Positions 1-8,573 are shown, counted from the first letter of the stretch. The stretch: 22,144 bases of DNA from Priapulus caudatus (GCF_000485595.1 NW_014577153.1:436257-458400); one strand, 5' to 3'. Notes: a model not told the origin generated them from the letters alone. A program made the numbers and translations.

Positions 1-25
1 TCGTGTTGTTGTTGAGTAGAGATGC

Positions 26-450
26 CGCACAAGGAGGAGAAGACAAAGGGCAAGGAGGAGCGCGGCGGCGGCGGCGGCGGCGACAAGGCGAAAGAGAACC
101 AGAAGGAGAAGGCGTCGGCGAAGCAGCAGACGAAGAAAGGCACCGACGTCGCGAAGAAGCGAGACCTGCCGCCGCCGTCGTCCGAAAAGGAGAAGCCGAA
201 GAAGAAGCGGGAGAACCGGATGGAGCGCGAGCTGCGGGACCTGCTCGGCGACACGCAGCAGCCCGTCTTCATGTCGATGTACGACATGGTGAAGTCGCGC
301 TCCTGCAAGGCGAACAAGGACGCCGAGCGCGAGCAGAAGGAGGCCGAGGACCGGCGGCGCTCGCAGAGCGCTGTCTCCCGCCGCCGCAAGTCGCACAAGG
401 TGAGCGACTACAGCGACGGCTCGGAGTCGACGGGCCGCGACCAGCCGACG
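26..450 (+). CDS. spen: SPEN-like central-region coding fragment with SMYDMVKSR motif
   Basis: One open frame (phase of position 22) encodes a Lys/Glu/Arg-rich disordered segment: KEEKTKGKEERGGGGGG, then a basic stretch, then RMERELRDLLGDTQQ and VFMSMYDMVKSRS, then a Glu/Arg-rich stretch ending near SDYSDGSESTG. The ATG at 22 is probably not a real start: an in-frame stop lies at 13-15, and bases 26-79 are identical to the minus strand of 13334-13281, so 1-25 looks like junction sequence. The natural upstream continuation is the minus-strand block ending at 13281. The SMYDxVK-type motif is, from memory, a conserved islet in SPEN central regions. Its role here is unknown. It is likely a piece of the same gene placed in inverted orientation. 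Confidence 0.6.
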
Positions 451-496
451 ACGACGACGACGACACCGCCGCCCATCACCACCACCACCACCACCC

Positions 497-527
<31 letters not shown>

Positions 528-585
528 CAGCACCGGCATCACGACGCGGAAGACGCCGGCGGCGGCGCGGCGGCGGTGGCGCCCC
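440..585 (+). repeat. Compound trinucleotide low-complexity tract
   Basis: (GAC)n/(ACG)n is followed by (CAC)n and then (AGC)n. Different frames give poly-Asp/His/Ser, poly-Thr/Ala or poly-Arg/Pro/Gln. Which frame is real cannot be decided because 1-base indels surround the tract. It probably belongs to the disordered part of the SPEN-like protein. Confidence 0.7.
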
Positions 586-1318
586 CGCGACTGCGCGCCG
601 CCGCGCAGCAGCCGCCGCCGAGGCCGCAAGCGCAAGCCTGCACCTGATCCACACGTCGTCGAGCGAGGACGAGGACGAGGAGGAGGAGGACGACGCCGTC
701 GACGCGCCGTCGCCCGACTTCAAGATGTTCTAACCGCCGCAGTCGCAACACGAAGCGAATTCGTTTTCGGGCTGAACCGCGTCGACGTTTCTCAGCGGAC
801 GGCTCGAGCACGGAGGAGGACGACGCGCGTCGCCGCGCGCTCAAGAAGATGCCTCCGCCGCCTCCACGGCGCGAGGCGCCCCTACGCAGCAGAGCAGCGC
901 GAGAAGAAGCTGAAGGAGTACAAGAAGCCGGCGGAGAATCGCCCGAGAGCCTCTTCGACGTGAAGCTCGAGAAGGTGGAGCCCGTGAAGAAGCGAAGCGC
1001 GCAGAAGGAGAACCGCGAGGAGAAGGGCAAGAACAAGAAGAGCAAGGCGGAGACGATCCTCCTGCAGAAGATCGAGGGGCACAAGGCTTCGGTTGAGCAC
1101 GCGGTGGAGGCGGCCGCGAGGGAGGAGCTCGCAAAGGAAGCAAGCGGCAAGCTCAAGGCCAAAGAGCGGGGAGCCGACGAGGCCGACACGACGCGCAAGA
1201 AGGAGAAGCCGATGACAGAAGAAGGAGAGGAAGCCCGCAAAGCCGGCGAGGGAGCAGCCTGTAGTTGCCGCAGCCCCCGCTGCGAGAAGGCCAGAAGAGG
1301 AAGCCGAAGGAAGAGGGG

Positions 1319-1321
<3 letters not shown>

Positions 1322-1357
<36 letters not shown>
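1322..1357 (+). repeat. Pure (CAG)12, partner of 20836-20871
   Basis: Twelve uninterrupted CAG units, equal in length to the minus-strand copy. Confidence 0.95.
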
Positions 1358-1359
<2 letters not shown>

Positions 1360-1823
1360 GGCACAAGAAGAAACCACGAGGGAGAAGCCAGAGAGCAGGA
1401 AGCCAGCGCGGATGAAGGAGGTGGCTGACGATGCTCGACGCCGACACTTCAGTGGCTCTTCCAACAGCGAGGTGAGCGTCAAGTCAGAGAGGCATGGCAG
1501 CGACGGCGGAGGAGGAGGAGGAGGGGGAGGCAGGGCAAAACAGACAGAGAAGCACGATGGTAAGGCAGGTCGTACGGTACACGCGAAACCCGAGCGTGCG
1601 CCGCCCGTCGCTGCCACCGCCGCGCCTCGAAAAGAAAAAACCTGTGGCGCGACCTGTTTGGTGACGACAACACATCTGACTCGGCCGGCAGCGATGAAGA
1701 GGCTGCGGTCGCCACGGCGACAACCGAGAAGCACATCCCGCGCCGCCGGCAAGCTCCCGAAGCAGGCTCCACCACCCACCGCCGCCACCACCACCACCAC
1801 CTCCACCTCCACCACCACCACCA

Positions 1824-2011
1824 GCACCAGCACCGGAGGAGGAGGAGGCTGGCAAGAAGAAGGAGAAGAAGAAGAAGAAGAAGCTCGACAAGGAGAAGTA
1901 CAAGACGGAGCGCAGCAAGGACAAGAAGAAGGTGCACAAGAAGGAGCCGAAACACGACGACGAGAAGAACAAGGGCGCAGTCATCGCCGCCGGCAACACG
2001 GTCGCCGCGAC

Positions 2012-2042
<31 letters not shown>

Positions 2043-2290
2043 GAGAAGCCTCGCGAGGAGAAGCCGCGCTGAGGAGCTGTCGCGAGACTTCTCGCTCTCG
2101 CTGAGCGACCTGACGGACGAGGAGCAGATGCCGAAGGTGGAGCGCATCAAGGAGGAGGCTGTGGTGGACGTCGCGTCTGACGTCGAGCCCGTCATGCCGA
2201 CGCTCGGAAGCCCGCAGAAGATAGAGGTCGAGCCGAAGGTCACCGAGAAGCTCGCCGCCGTTGCGACGACAACGATGATAAGCCAGCAGC
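1824..2290 (+). CDS. spen: Readable Lys-rich and acidic motif segment inside the frameshifted copy
   Basis: From 1824 one frame reads PEEEEAGKKKEKKKKKK, then a long Lys/Glu/Asp-rich stretch with LDKEKYKTERSKDKKK and a poly-Thr run. It stops at TGA 2070-2072. Moving the frame by one base (from 2071) continues as EELSRDFSLSLSDLTDEEQ, then MPKVERIKEEAVVDVASDVE and a Pro/Glu-rich stretch to about 2290. The change at 2070 looks like a one-base deletion, not a biological stop. The matching minus-strand sequence at about 20390-20000 is much noisier, so this is the best readable version of that protein region in the window. No enzymatic domain is visible; it is a charged disordered region with short conserved-looking motifs. 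Confidence 0.5.
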
Positions 2291-2559
2291 GGCGGCGGGC
2301 GGCGTGGTGGCGGCACTGCCGCGGCGCCGGCAGCGAAGCCGCAGGATGCAGCGTCGCTGAAGCTGTCAGAGGGGCGGAGATGGAGAAAGCGAGCAAGCAG
2401 CTGGAGATGGCAATCGCGAGCATCCTGCCGGACGACTGCAGCGGCGGCGGCGGCAGCGGCGGCGAGGGTTCGCGAAGCGGGCCGGCGGCAGCGCCAGCCC
2501 GACGCCGGCAAGGACAGCGGCGACGCGGCGGGGGAGGCGCCCGGCGGCGACGAGAAGGA

Positions 2560-3160
2560 GGAGTACCTCGACGAATCGATGCGCGCCGCCGAACTGCTGC
2601 TCTCGTCGACGGAGACCGCGGCGGCGGCGGCGGCGCCCCCTTCCGATGAGACGTCCGACGAGAAGAAGGCGGCAGCGTGTCGCGGCGAAGGAGGCTCCGT
2701 CGTCTGCGATGTACGAGAGTCTCGACCGGCTGCGCCTGAGGAGGAGGAGGAGGACGAGGAGGGAGAGCTCGTCATCGACATGGGCGAGAAGCGGAGGAGA
2801 AACCGCGAGCCGACGCCGAGCCGTGTAAGCACAAGGTGGCGCCGGCGTCGGCGGCGAGGCCGTCGCCCGAGCGCAACTCCGGCGAGACGACGACGGAAGC
2901 GAAGATCGCCGAGGACTCGACACCAGCCGCGAAGGACGAGGCGCCCTCTCCTGGCGACGCCGCCGCTGCCGACAAGGACGAGAAGACGCCGCGGCGCGGG
3001 GCAGGAAGGTGAAGCCGCAGCAGCAGCCGGGAGCGGTGGCGGGCGACGGGAGGTCGCCCGCGTGCCGGCTGTCCGTCGCGAGACGATGGCGTCGTTCACG
3101 ACGACAGACGACGACATGCCCGACCTGATCCACCTGGCATCGGAGAAGGCACGCCTACCA
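2560..3160 (+). CDS. spen: Readable disordered segment ending in DDDMPDLIHL
   Basis: Separate short frames carry sensible SPEN-like disordered protein: KEEYLDESMRAAELLLSSTE followed by poly-Ala and PPSDETSDEKK (about 2548-2670), EEEEEDEEGELVIDMGEKRR (about 2740-2800), PCKHKVAPASAARPSPERN and onwards to a TGA at about 3009 (frame of 2821), and TTDDDMPDLIHLASEKARL (about 3100-3160). At least three frame changes are needed, so the true protein cannot be given with certainty. A noisy copy of the same sequence lies on the minus strand around 19050-19600. No catalytic motif is seen; the acidic and Ser/Pro-rich make-up fits the long unstructured middle of SPEN proteins. Confidence 0.4.
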
Positions 3161-3699
3161 CGCCTACTTTGAGTCGGTGGTCGAGCAGGGGAGCTCAGCG
3201 AGAAGAAGGACGTCTACCAGGTTTGAGGAGGAGAGCGACGGCGAAGGTATTCACCTTCCGCAAGGAGCGAGACGCCGCCGCGCCGCCGCTGTGGGGAGAA
3301 GCCCGACGCGGACGCGACGAGGGAGAGCCGCAGGGCGAGACGAGACGGTGGTCGCCGCCGAACCCGAGTCGACGACGGCGGCGGAGTCTCAGCCTGGCGA
3401 CGGCGGAGAGGAAGCGACGCAGCCGACGCAAGAAGACCGAGTCTGAGTCTAGCAGCGTCGCGCGGCGTCGGCGGGGCGGCGGGCGTGAGACCCGCTGCCT
3501 CGCGAAGCCCCGCCCGTGCTCTCGCGCGAGACGGACGACGTGTTCAGCGCCGAGACGCCCGCGAGACGACCGCCGTCGCCGCGCGAGACGACGCCGCCGC
3601 CGCCGTCGCCGCCGCCGGGGAAGAAGGTGAAGAGGAGGAAGCGGCGACGGCAGCGGAGGAGGGCGAGGCGGAAGAGGCAGGGCAGCAGGAGGCAGGACC

Positions 3700-5442
3700 C
3701 GACGACGGCACCGCAGCATCCGCCGGCTTCGGCGGCGACTGCGAGTCGAGCGAAAACGAGCGTGCGACGAGCATCGGCGATGCGGCGTCCGCTGGCGCCC
3801 CCTTCGCGCGCAGCGGCGCCTGCGTTACCGGTGACAACTGCTGCTGCTGCTGGTCGGTGGCAGCCGCGTCGTACTTCTCGTAGACCTGCTCGAGCCGCCG
3901 CGAGTCCTGGTCGAAGATGCTCGACTTGGACAGCAGCGCCTTCATGATGCCCGACGGCTCGCGGCGCATCTCGGGCGCCGGCCGCTTCTTCAGCTCCTTG
4001 TACGTCGTGTAGTCGAGCGCCGACGCAAACTGCATCTCGGTCGCCTGCTGGCGCGCCAGCTTCTCGTCGAGCGCGCGGATGCGCTCCTCGAGCGACGCGC
4101 CGAGCGGCGACGACATCGGCGACACGTCCGGCGAGCTGTCCGGCAGCGACGACGATGACGCGTGCGCCGGAGACTTCGCGGACGCGCGCTCGAGCCGCGC
4201 CGACGGAGACACGCTCGTCGGCGTCGGAGACTTCAGCCCCGACGACGTGCTCATTGGCGACTTGATGCCTGGCGAGACGAGCGATGGCGGCGGCGGCGGC
4301 GACTTGAGCGCGAGCGGGATCGCCGGCGGCGACAGGATGCCCGTCGTCGTCGTCTCCTTCGGCGGCGACACTGCCGGCGCGTCTTTGGGGTCGTCCTTCT
4401 TTGGAATGTCGGAGGAGGAAGAGTGGCTGTGAACCTGAGGTGACAGTGGTCGCGACGCGGCGGCCACGCCGGAGATCAGCGCGCTCGACTCGAGCGCCAG
4501 CGCAAACTTGGGCAGCGGCAGCGAGAGCGGCGCGTCGCGCTTCGGCCGTCGCTCGCGCGGCTCCAGCGCTCGCCCGCGCTGCGCCGCCGCCGCCGCCGCG
4601 TCGCCGTCGTCGTCGGCGCTGCTCAGCTGGTCGTCGCTGCCGTGCTTCGCGCGGTAACCGCGCCGGTCCTGCTCCAGCAGCTTCAGCCGCTTGCGTGCGA
4701 GGAACTCCGTCGGAATGTCGCGGGGGGAGAGCGACAGCTCGCTGTAGTCCTCCTCCTCGTCGCGCGCGGGACGCTCCCGCCGCGTCGTCGTCGTCGTCGT
4801 CGTCGTCGTGCCGCCGTCGCGCGACTGCGGTGACAGCAGCAGCACGTCGTTGGTCGTCGTCGTCGCCGTCGTCGCCGTCGCCGTCGGCAACGGCTCCTGC
4901 GACTTCATCGCCTCCATCTGTTTCCTATAACTAAGACTAGAATCGATGCTCGGCTTGCCGGCGGCGGTGTCGCGCGACGACGGCGATGTCGCGGGCGGCG
5001 TCTGCTCACCCGCCTCGCCCAGCTTTGGTTTCTTGGCCGTCGGGCTGTCGCCCCGGTCGGCCGTGTCTGCCGAATCGTGGCTCGGCCGGTGGTGGTCACA
5101 GGGCTTCCCGTCCTTGGCACAAGATTCACCGCACTGCCGGTCGACGGCGTCCGCCGGCGTAGCACCATCGGCGGCGAGCGAGCCGCGCCTGCGCATAGTC
5201 CGCTCGCTGGCCGGCTCGTTGTCCCCGCCACGCGACCGCGCCGCCACCGACTTCAGTTTCGACGCGGCCGGGCTCGACTCACGGCTCGACACGTCGTGCG
5301 TGCGCTTCTTGCGCTCCCCCGCACCGCCGCTCTCCGACTTCACGCTGTCGACGTCGGACGACTCGTGCTTCAGCCGGCGCACGCGGTCGGCTATCACTTT
5401 GCTCTTCAGTCGCTCGGGCTCTCGCGCCGCCGCCGCCGCCGC
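3700..5442 (-). CDS. spen: SPEN-like RS/SP-rich region and conserved SSIFDQDSRRLE segment
   Basis: An open minus-strand frame without a stop. It starts in the second copy of the 786-bp duplication (5442-4657) and continues uniquely from 4656. In order: REPERLKSKVIADRVRRL, an acidic/Ser stretch, SLSPRDIPTEFLARKRLKLL, YRAKHGSDDQLSSADDD, a run of SP motifs (GIKSPMST, GLKSPTPT), a short likely helical piece SLEERIRALDEKLARQQATE, then DYTTYKELKKRPAPEMRREP, GIMKALLSKSSIFDQDSRRL, EQVYEKYDAA, a short poly-Gln, and VARSFSLDSQSPPKP. The SSIFDQDSRRLE stretch is the most conserved-looking part and resembles a block I recall downstream of the RRMs in SPEN proteins. The frame stays open to 3544, but below about 3700 the sequence belongs to the inverted plus-strand copy, so the protein is truncated by the junction. 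Confidence 0.7.
4657..5442 (-). repeat. 786-bp direct repeat, copy 2 (partner 6183-6968)
   Basis: Same strand and same reading frame as 6183-6968, offset 1526 bp. The only difference I noticed is T5301 versus C6827, which changes Thr to Ala in ERKKR(T/A)HD. Both ends of the match are sharp: beyond 4657/6183 one copy continues as DRRGYRAK and the other as DRRGQQQQQ; beyond 5442/6968 the GCC tract leads into different flanks. Confidence 0.95.
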
Positions 5443-5476
5443 AGCCCGATCTACAGATACAGCCGACTGTTCTCAC
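5443..5476 (-). other. Stub of intron after first SPOC exon
   Basis: A 5' splice site (CAG|GTGAGA, exon end 5477) is followed by only 34 bases before the sequence jumps at 5442 into the GCC tract of the duplicated exon. The rest of this intron and the next SPOC exon are missing from the window. Confidence 0.7.
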
Positions 5477-5680
5477 CTGCATGCGCCTGGCGACGCCGTC
5501 CAGCTGGTTCGGTTCGAGTCGCATGCGCTGAGCGACGCGCAGCGGCGGGATCATTCCCGTCTCGGTCGGCTGCGGCAGAGACTGGCGCGCGAGGTAGCCG
5601 TTACCGGACACGACGTGCATCTGCATCGTGACGAGGTCGTTCTTCAGCGCCAGGATGCCCTGCCACACCTTCGGGAAGCG
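5477..5680 (-). CDS. spen: First exon of the SPOC domain of a SPEN/split ends homologue
   Basis: A 204-nt exon (68 codons, phase 0 at both ends) bounded by TTGCAG at the acceptor and GTGAGA at the donor. It encodes FPKVWQGILALKND, MQMHVVSGNGYLARQSLP and PPLRVAQRMRLEPNQLDGVA, ending RRMQ. This is the N-terminal half of the SPOC fold of the SPEN subfamily: VWQGxLALKND, VSGN, LPL/LPQ and LRxAQRMRLExxQLxGVxRRM are hallmark segments. In human SHARP the Lys of LALKND and the Arg residues of the AQRMRLE segment belong to the basic patch that binds phosphorylated corepressor tails (SMRT/NCoR); all are present here. The second half of SPOC is absent. Upstream in phase lies the pre-SPOC stretch ending at 6108. 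The subfamily call is very secure; a short spenito/RBM15-type SPOC is less likely because the match is to SPEN itself. Confidence 0.93.
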
Positions 5681-6107
5681 CTGCAACGAACACACGGAAC
5701 AATGAACACATGGACGAAGTTGTACGGTGAGCACTGATACGCAATATAATACCATAGAGTGGCTAACACACGGCTCTGTCACACAGCCATCACAGGTCCA
5801 GCCCGTCACTAGTAACCGTAGCACAGCACATGTACATATGCACACATACAAAGCAATTTTGTATAAAACAATTATTTAATTTAATTAAAGTTTTTTGCCC
5901 CTGGCGATTATCAAAATACTCCCGCCACTGACATTGACGTATACCAGGCACGCCTCTCAGTAATTAGTGTGAAAATGCAGATGGAGAATTTTGCATGCAC
6001 ATAAGAAGTTGGGTACTCAACCTCCTCCATCAGCACCACTATTACTTAACAGCAATGCCACCGCGAGAGAAAGCCTTAAAAGGCGTTGGGCGCCGACTAA
6101 CACTCAC
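5681..6107 (-). other. Intron between pre-SPOC stretch and SPOC exon
   Basis: Starts GTGAGTG (donor at 6107-6106) and ends TTGCAG (5681). It is AT-richer than the exons, with a T/A-rich stretch around 5850-5910. No gene or mobile element was recognised inside. Confidence 0.75.
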
Positions 6108-7572
6108 CTCATGCAGTACCTCTCGAAAGGAGCCTTTCACCGGCAGAAGTACGGGAGGCGGCGGTGGCTGCTGCTGCTGCTGACCGCGCCGGTCCTGCTC
6201 CAGCAGCTTCAGCCGCTTGCGTGCGAGGAACTCCGTCGGAATGTCGCGGGGGGAGAGCGACAGCTCGCTGTAGTCCTCCTCCTCGTCGCGCGCGGGACGC
6301 TCCCGCCGCGTCGTCGTCGTCGTCGTCGTCGTCGTGCCGCCGTCGCGCGACTGCGGTGACAGCAGCAGCACGTCGTTGGTCGTCGTCGTCGCCGTCGTCG
6401 CCGTCGCCGTCGGCAACGGCTCCTGCGACTTCATCGCCTCCATCTGTTTCCTATAACTAAGACTAGAATCGATGCTCGGCTTGCCGGCGGCGGTGTCGCG
6501 CGACGACGGCGATGTCGCGGGCGGCGTCTGCTCACCCGCCTCGCCCAGCTTTGGTTTCTTGGCCGTCGGGCTGTCGCCCCGGTCGGCCGTGTCTGCCGAA
6601 TCGTGGCTCGGCCGGTGGTGGTCACAGGGCTTCCCGTCCTTGGCACAAGATTCACCGCACTGCCGGTCGACGGCGTCCGCCGGCGTAGCACCATCGGCGG
6701 CGAGCGAGCCGCGCCTGCGCATAGTCCGCTCGCTGGCCGGCTCGTTGTCCCCGCCACGCGACCGCGCCGCCACCGACTTCAGTTTCGACGCGGCCGGGCT
6801 CGACTCACGGCTCGACACGTCGTGCGCGCGCTTCTTGCGCTCCCCCGCACCGCCGCTCTCCGACTTCACGCTGTCGACGTCGGACGACTCGTGCTTCAGC
6901 CGGCGCACGCGGTCGGCTATCACTTTGCTCTTCAGTCGCTCGGGCTCTCGCGCCGCCGCCGCCGCCGCTGCCGCCGCGCGCTCGTCGCGCCGCGAGCTTC
7001 CGCGCTTCTTGCCGTCGCTAGAGTTGCTGCGTCCGCAGCGCTCCGGCGAGCCGCCGTGCGGCCGCCGCTCGTGGCTCACGGGGCTCAGGCTTTCGCTGCG
7101 GCACTTGCCGCTCGGCGATGCCGGCGTGCTGCGATAGCTGCCGTGCGGCGACGCGCACTTCTCCGACGACGGCGCCCCCACGCGGCGCCGCTTCTCGTAG
7201 GCGGTGGCGTCGCCGGCGAGCGAGCGCAGGCGCGCTTCACGCAGCTCGTCTGCCTCGCTCTCACTGCCATTCGCCTCCTCGTACTTGGCGTTCGTCGTCG
7301 CCGCCGACGCCCCCTTGTAGCTGTTGGCGGTGGCGGCGGCGGCAGCGGCGTGCGGGCTCTGGCTACAGTTGTGCGACGAGGAGGCGGGGCTGACGCTGCC
7401 GCGGCGGCGCGAGTGCGGGCTGCCGCTGCGGCCGCGCACGCTCCGCTCCTCCGTGTGGTCTCGTCGCTCACGCTGCGTGTAGCCGTACTCGCGCAGTTCA
7501 GCATCGTAGGATGCGGCGTCGTCGTCGTGGTAACTCGCCGCACTGCCCTCCTGACTGAACTCGTCGTAGCTT
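6108..7572 (-). CDS. spen: RS/SP-rich post-RRM exon fused in frame to the pre-SPOC stretch
   Basis: Acceptor TTTGCAG at 7573; exon start 7572 completes an Arg codon split with the previous exon. There are 488 codons without a stop. Order: SYDEFSQEGSAASYHDDDAA, EYGYTQRERRDHTEERS, several RS/SP dipeptides (RGRSGSPHSRRRGSVSP), poly-Ala, SEADELREARLRSLAGDATA, YEKRRRVGAPSSEK, further SP motifs, an Ala run, REPERLKSKVIADRVRRL, and on to LARKRLKLLEQDRRG at 6183. From 6182 it becomes QQQQQPPPPPVLLPVKG and REVLHE, ending at a good donor (GAG|GTGAGT, exon end 6108) in phase with the SPOC exon. The RS-rich part follows the RRMs as in known SPEN proteins. The switch at 6182/6183 is where the other copy continues as YRAKHGSDD, so the fusion is either a rearranged, shortened gene or an assembly join. 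Confidence 0.75.
6183..6968 (-). repeat. 786-bp direct repeat, copy 1 (partner 4657-5442)
   Basis: This copy lies in its expected context upstream (unique exon sequence 7572-6969) but has an unexpected downstream neighbour (the Q5P5 pre-SPOC stretch). Together the two copies bracket 740 bp that carry the pre-SPOC stretch, one intron and the first SPOC exon. Confidence 0.95.
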
Positions 7573-7865
7573 CTGCAAACGGAGAGAACGCAGGCGCATG
7601 AGAGAGAAGGCTCTCGTCGGAGATTTTCTGGCAATTACGAAGAAATTACTGGAAATTTATGCAAAGGTGCCCGGCCAAATCGGGGGCTTGATGCAATGGT
7701 CATAATAACTAAAACTGAAAGCTCAAATACCAGCAGATTCGTCATTTAATTAACAAATGAATGCCACTCAACGAACAGTAGAACATTTTAACGAATTAAG
7801 ACATTAAAACTCAACCTTCAATTAGTGCCATGTCAAAATACCTTCGTCTGCCCCCGTCAACTTAC
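7573..7865 (-). other. Intron
   Basis: Donor GTAAG at 7865, acceptor TTTGCAG ending 7573; 293 nt. It is AT-rich compared with its neighbours. Nothing else was recognised. Confidence 0.85.
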
Positions 7866-8093
7866 CTATGCCGCCGCTCAGCAAATTCCTCCTGGGTGTA
7901 GTTCTCAAACCGGCCGTAGGTGGCGCTGCCTCGGCCCCGGCTGTTGTGGAATGCTGAGCGATTCTGCGTGGCGCGGAAGCTACCGCGGCCTCGCTGCGCT
8001 GCGTCACAGCGCGGGCTGAACGTGCCGAGCGTCGCCGCGGGCCCGTTCGTGCGGCTGTGCGTCGACGACGACGTGTCGTTGAACTGCACGGCC
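7866..8093 (-). CDS. spen: SPEN post-RRM exon (Gly/Arg/Ser-rich)
   Basis: A 228-nt exon joining in frame to the exons on both sides. It encodes RAVQFNDTSSSTHSRTNGPA, then an Arg/Gly/Ser-rich stretch (RGRGSFRATQNRSAF, SRGRGSATYGRF) and ENYTQEEFAERRHR. RGRG and SRGRG resemble RGG-like RNA-binding or methylation sites. Aromatic residues alternate with Arg/Gly, as in low-complexity RNA-binding tails. The donor is AG|GTAAG. The acceptor is doubled (CAGTAG), so the exon may start at 8093 or 8096. I infer that it belongs to the linker between RRM4 and the RS-rich exon; no folded domain is evident. Confidence 0.75.
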
Positions 8094-8436
8094 CTACTGC
8101 AAGCAAACAACAAGCACAACGCGTGAGCGGCGAGGGTCACGCGATTCCTCGTTGTTGCGCGTGAGACACGACTCAAGTCAAAGTTAAGCGCACACGAGCG
8201 AATACTGTATAAGCTGTATATTTCGCGGTGGTTTTAATTTTCGCCCCGACCGCGAAAATAACAACACGCAAATCATTCATAACGAATAATACCGAATAAT
8301 ACATAATTCACCGACCGCGAAATTGTCCGTCAAGTCTGAATTAGTGAAAATACGGCTTATACAGTAGTTTACGTGTGCCGCCGACACGCCGCACGGCGTC
8401 GCTGCCATGAGGTGGCGCTGTCGTCGGGATGCTCAC
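8094..8436 (-). other. Intron
   Basis: Donor GTGAGC at 8436, acceptor CAGTAG ending 8094; 343 nt. AT-rich around 8180-8350. No gene was seen. Confidence 0.85.
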
Positions 8437-8573
8437 CTGTTGGCGGTGTCGTTGTTGTACGTCGGCGTCTCGGCGGCGTGGTACTCGCGTCGCCGCACGT
8501 TCGCGTCGCGCTGCCCCGAACGCTCCATCTTGTCGTAGAACGACATCTGCAGCTCTCGGCTCGCAAAGTCCAC
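8437..8573 (-). CDS. spen: SPEN exon: last strand of RRM4 and post-RRM4 linker
   Basis: A 137-nt exon. It opens with VDFASRELQMSFYDKMERSG, which completes RRM4 (the VDFA-type last beta strand) and gives the helix-like extension SRExQxxFYxxMExSGQ that follows RRM4 in SPEN proteins. It continues RDANVRRREYHAAETP and TYNNDTAN. Acceptor CCACAG at 8574, donor AACAG|GTGAGC. It joins in phase 0 to the RRM4 exon (ending RLQ) and leaves two bases of an Arg codon for the next exon. The match to the family is strong over the first 20 residues and weak after that. Confidence 0.9.

Larger units (their letters stand above)
585..3700 (+). pseudogene. spen: Frameshifted inverted copy of SPEN-like central region
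   Basis: This stretch repeats, in the opposite orientation, the region at 21610-18370. The link is clear at LHLIHTSSSEDEDEE (from 638), SLFDVKLEKVEPVKK (about 948), KSKAETILLQKIEGH (about 1040), the 12-Gln tract (1322-1357), RRRHFSGSSNSEVSVKSERH (about 1438) and DDDMPDLIHLASE (about 3108). Reading needs repeated frame changes. Single-base differences from the clean copy include an extra G near 623, an extra C near 637 and an extra A near 743 that makes a stop right after FKMF. The indels sit mostly in short homopolymers, which fits uncorrected long-read sequence better than a slowly decaying pseudogene; both are possible. Near 3700 it abuts minus-strand coding sequence. Confidence 0.65.

Noticed and set aside
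22-24. ATG at 22 as the translation start of a plus-strand gene
   Set aside because: The homologous minus-strand copy reads straight through this point (KKAHKEEKTK), so the ATG is junction sequence.
473-500. Seven consecutive His codons resembling a cloning tag
   Set aside because: Part of a compound (CAC)n/(AGC)n tract with no vector sequence around it.
3544-3700. Continuation of the minus-strand coding frame below 3700
   Set aside because: The frame stays open by chance (Ala/Ser-rich shadow); homology to 18490-18640 shows this part belongs to the plus-strand reading (EEEEAATAAEEGEAEEAG).
5840-5900. TATA-like and AT-rich stretch as a promoter
   Set aside because: Lies inside an intron bounded by clear splice sites on the minus strand; no start codon or first exon follows it.
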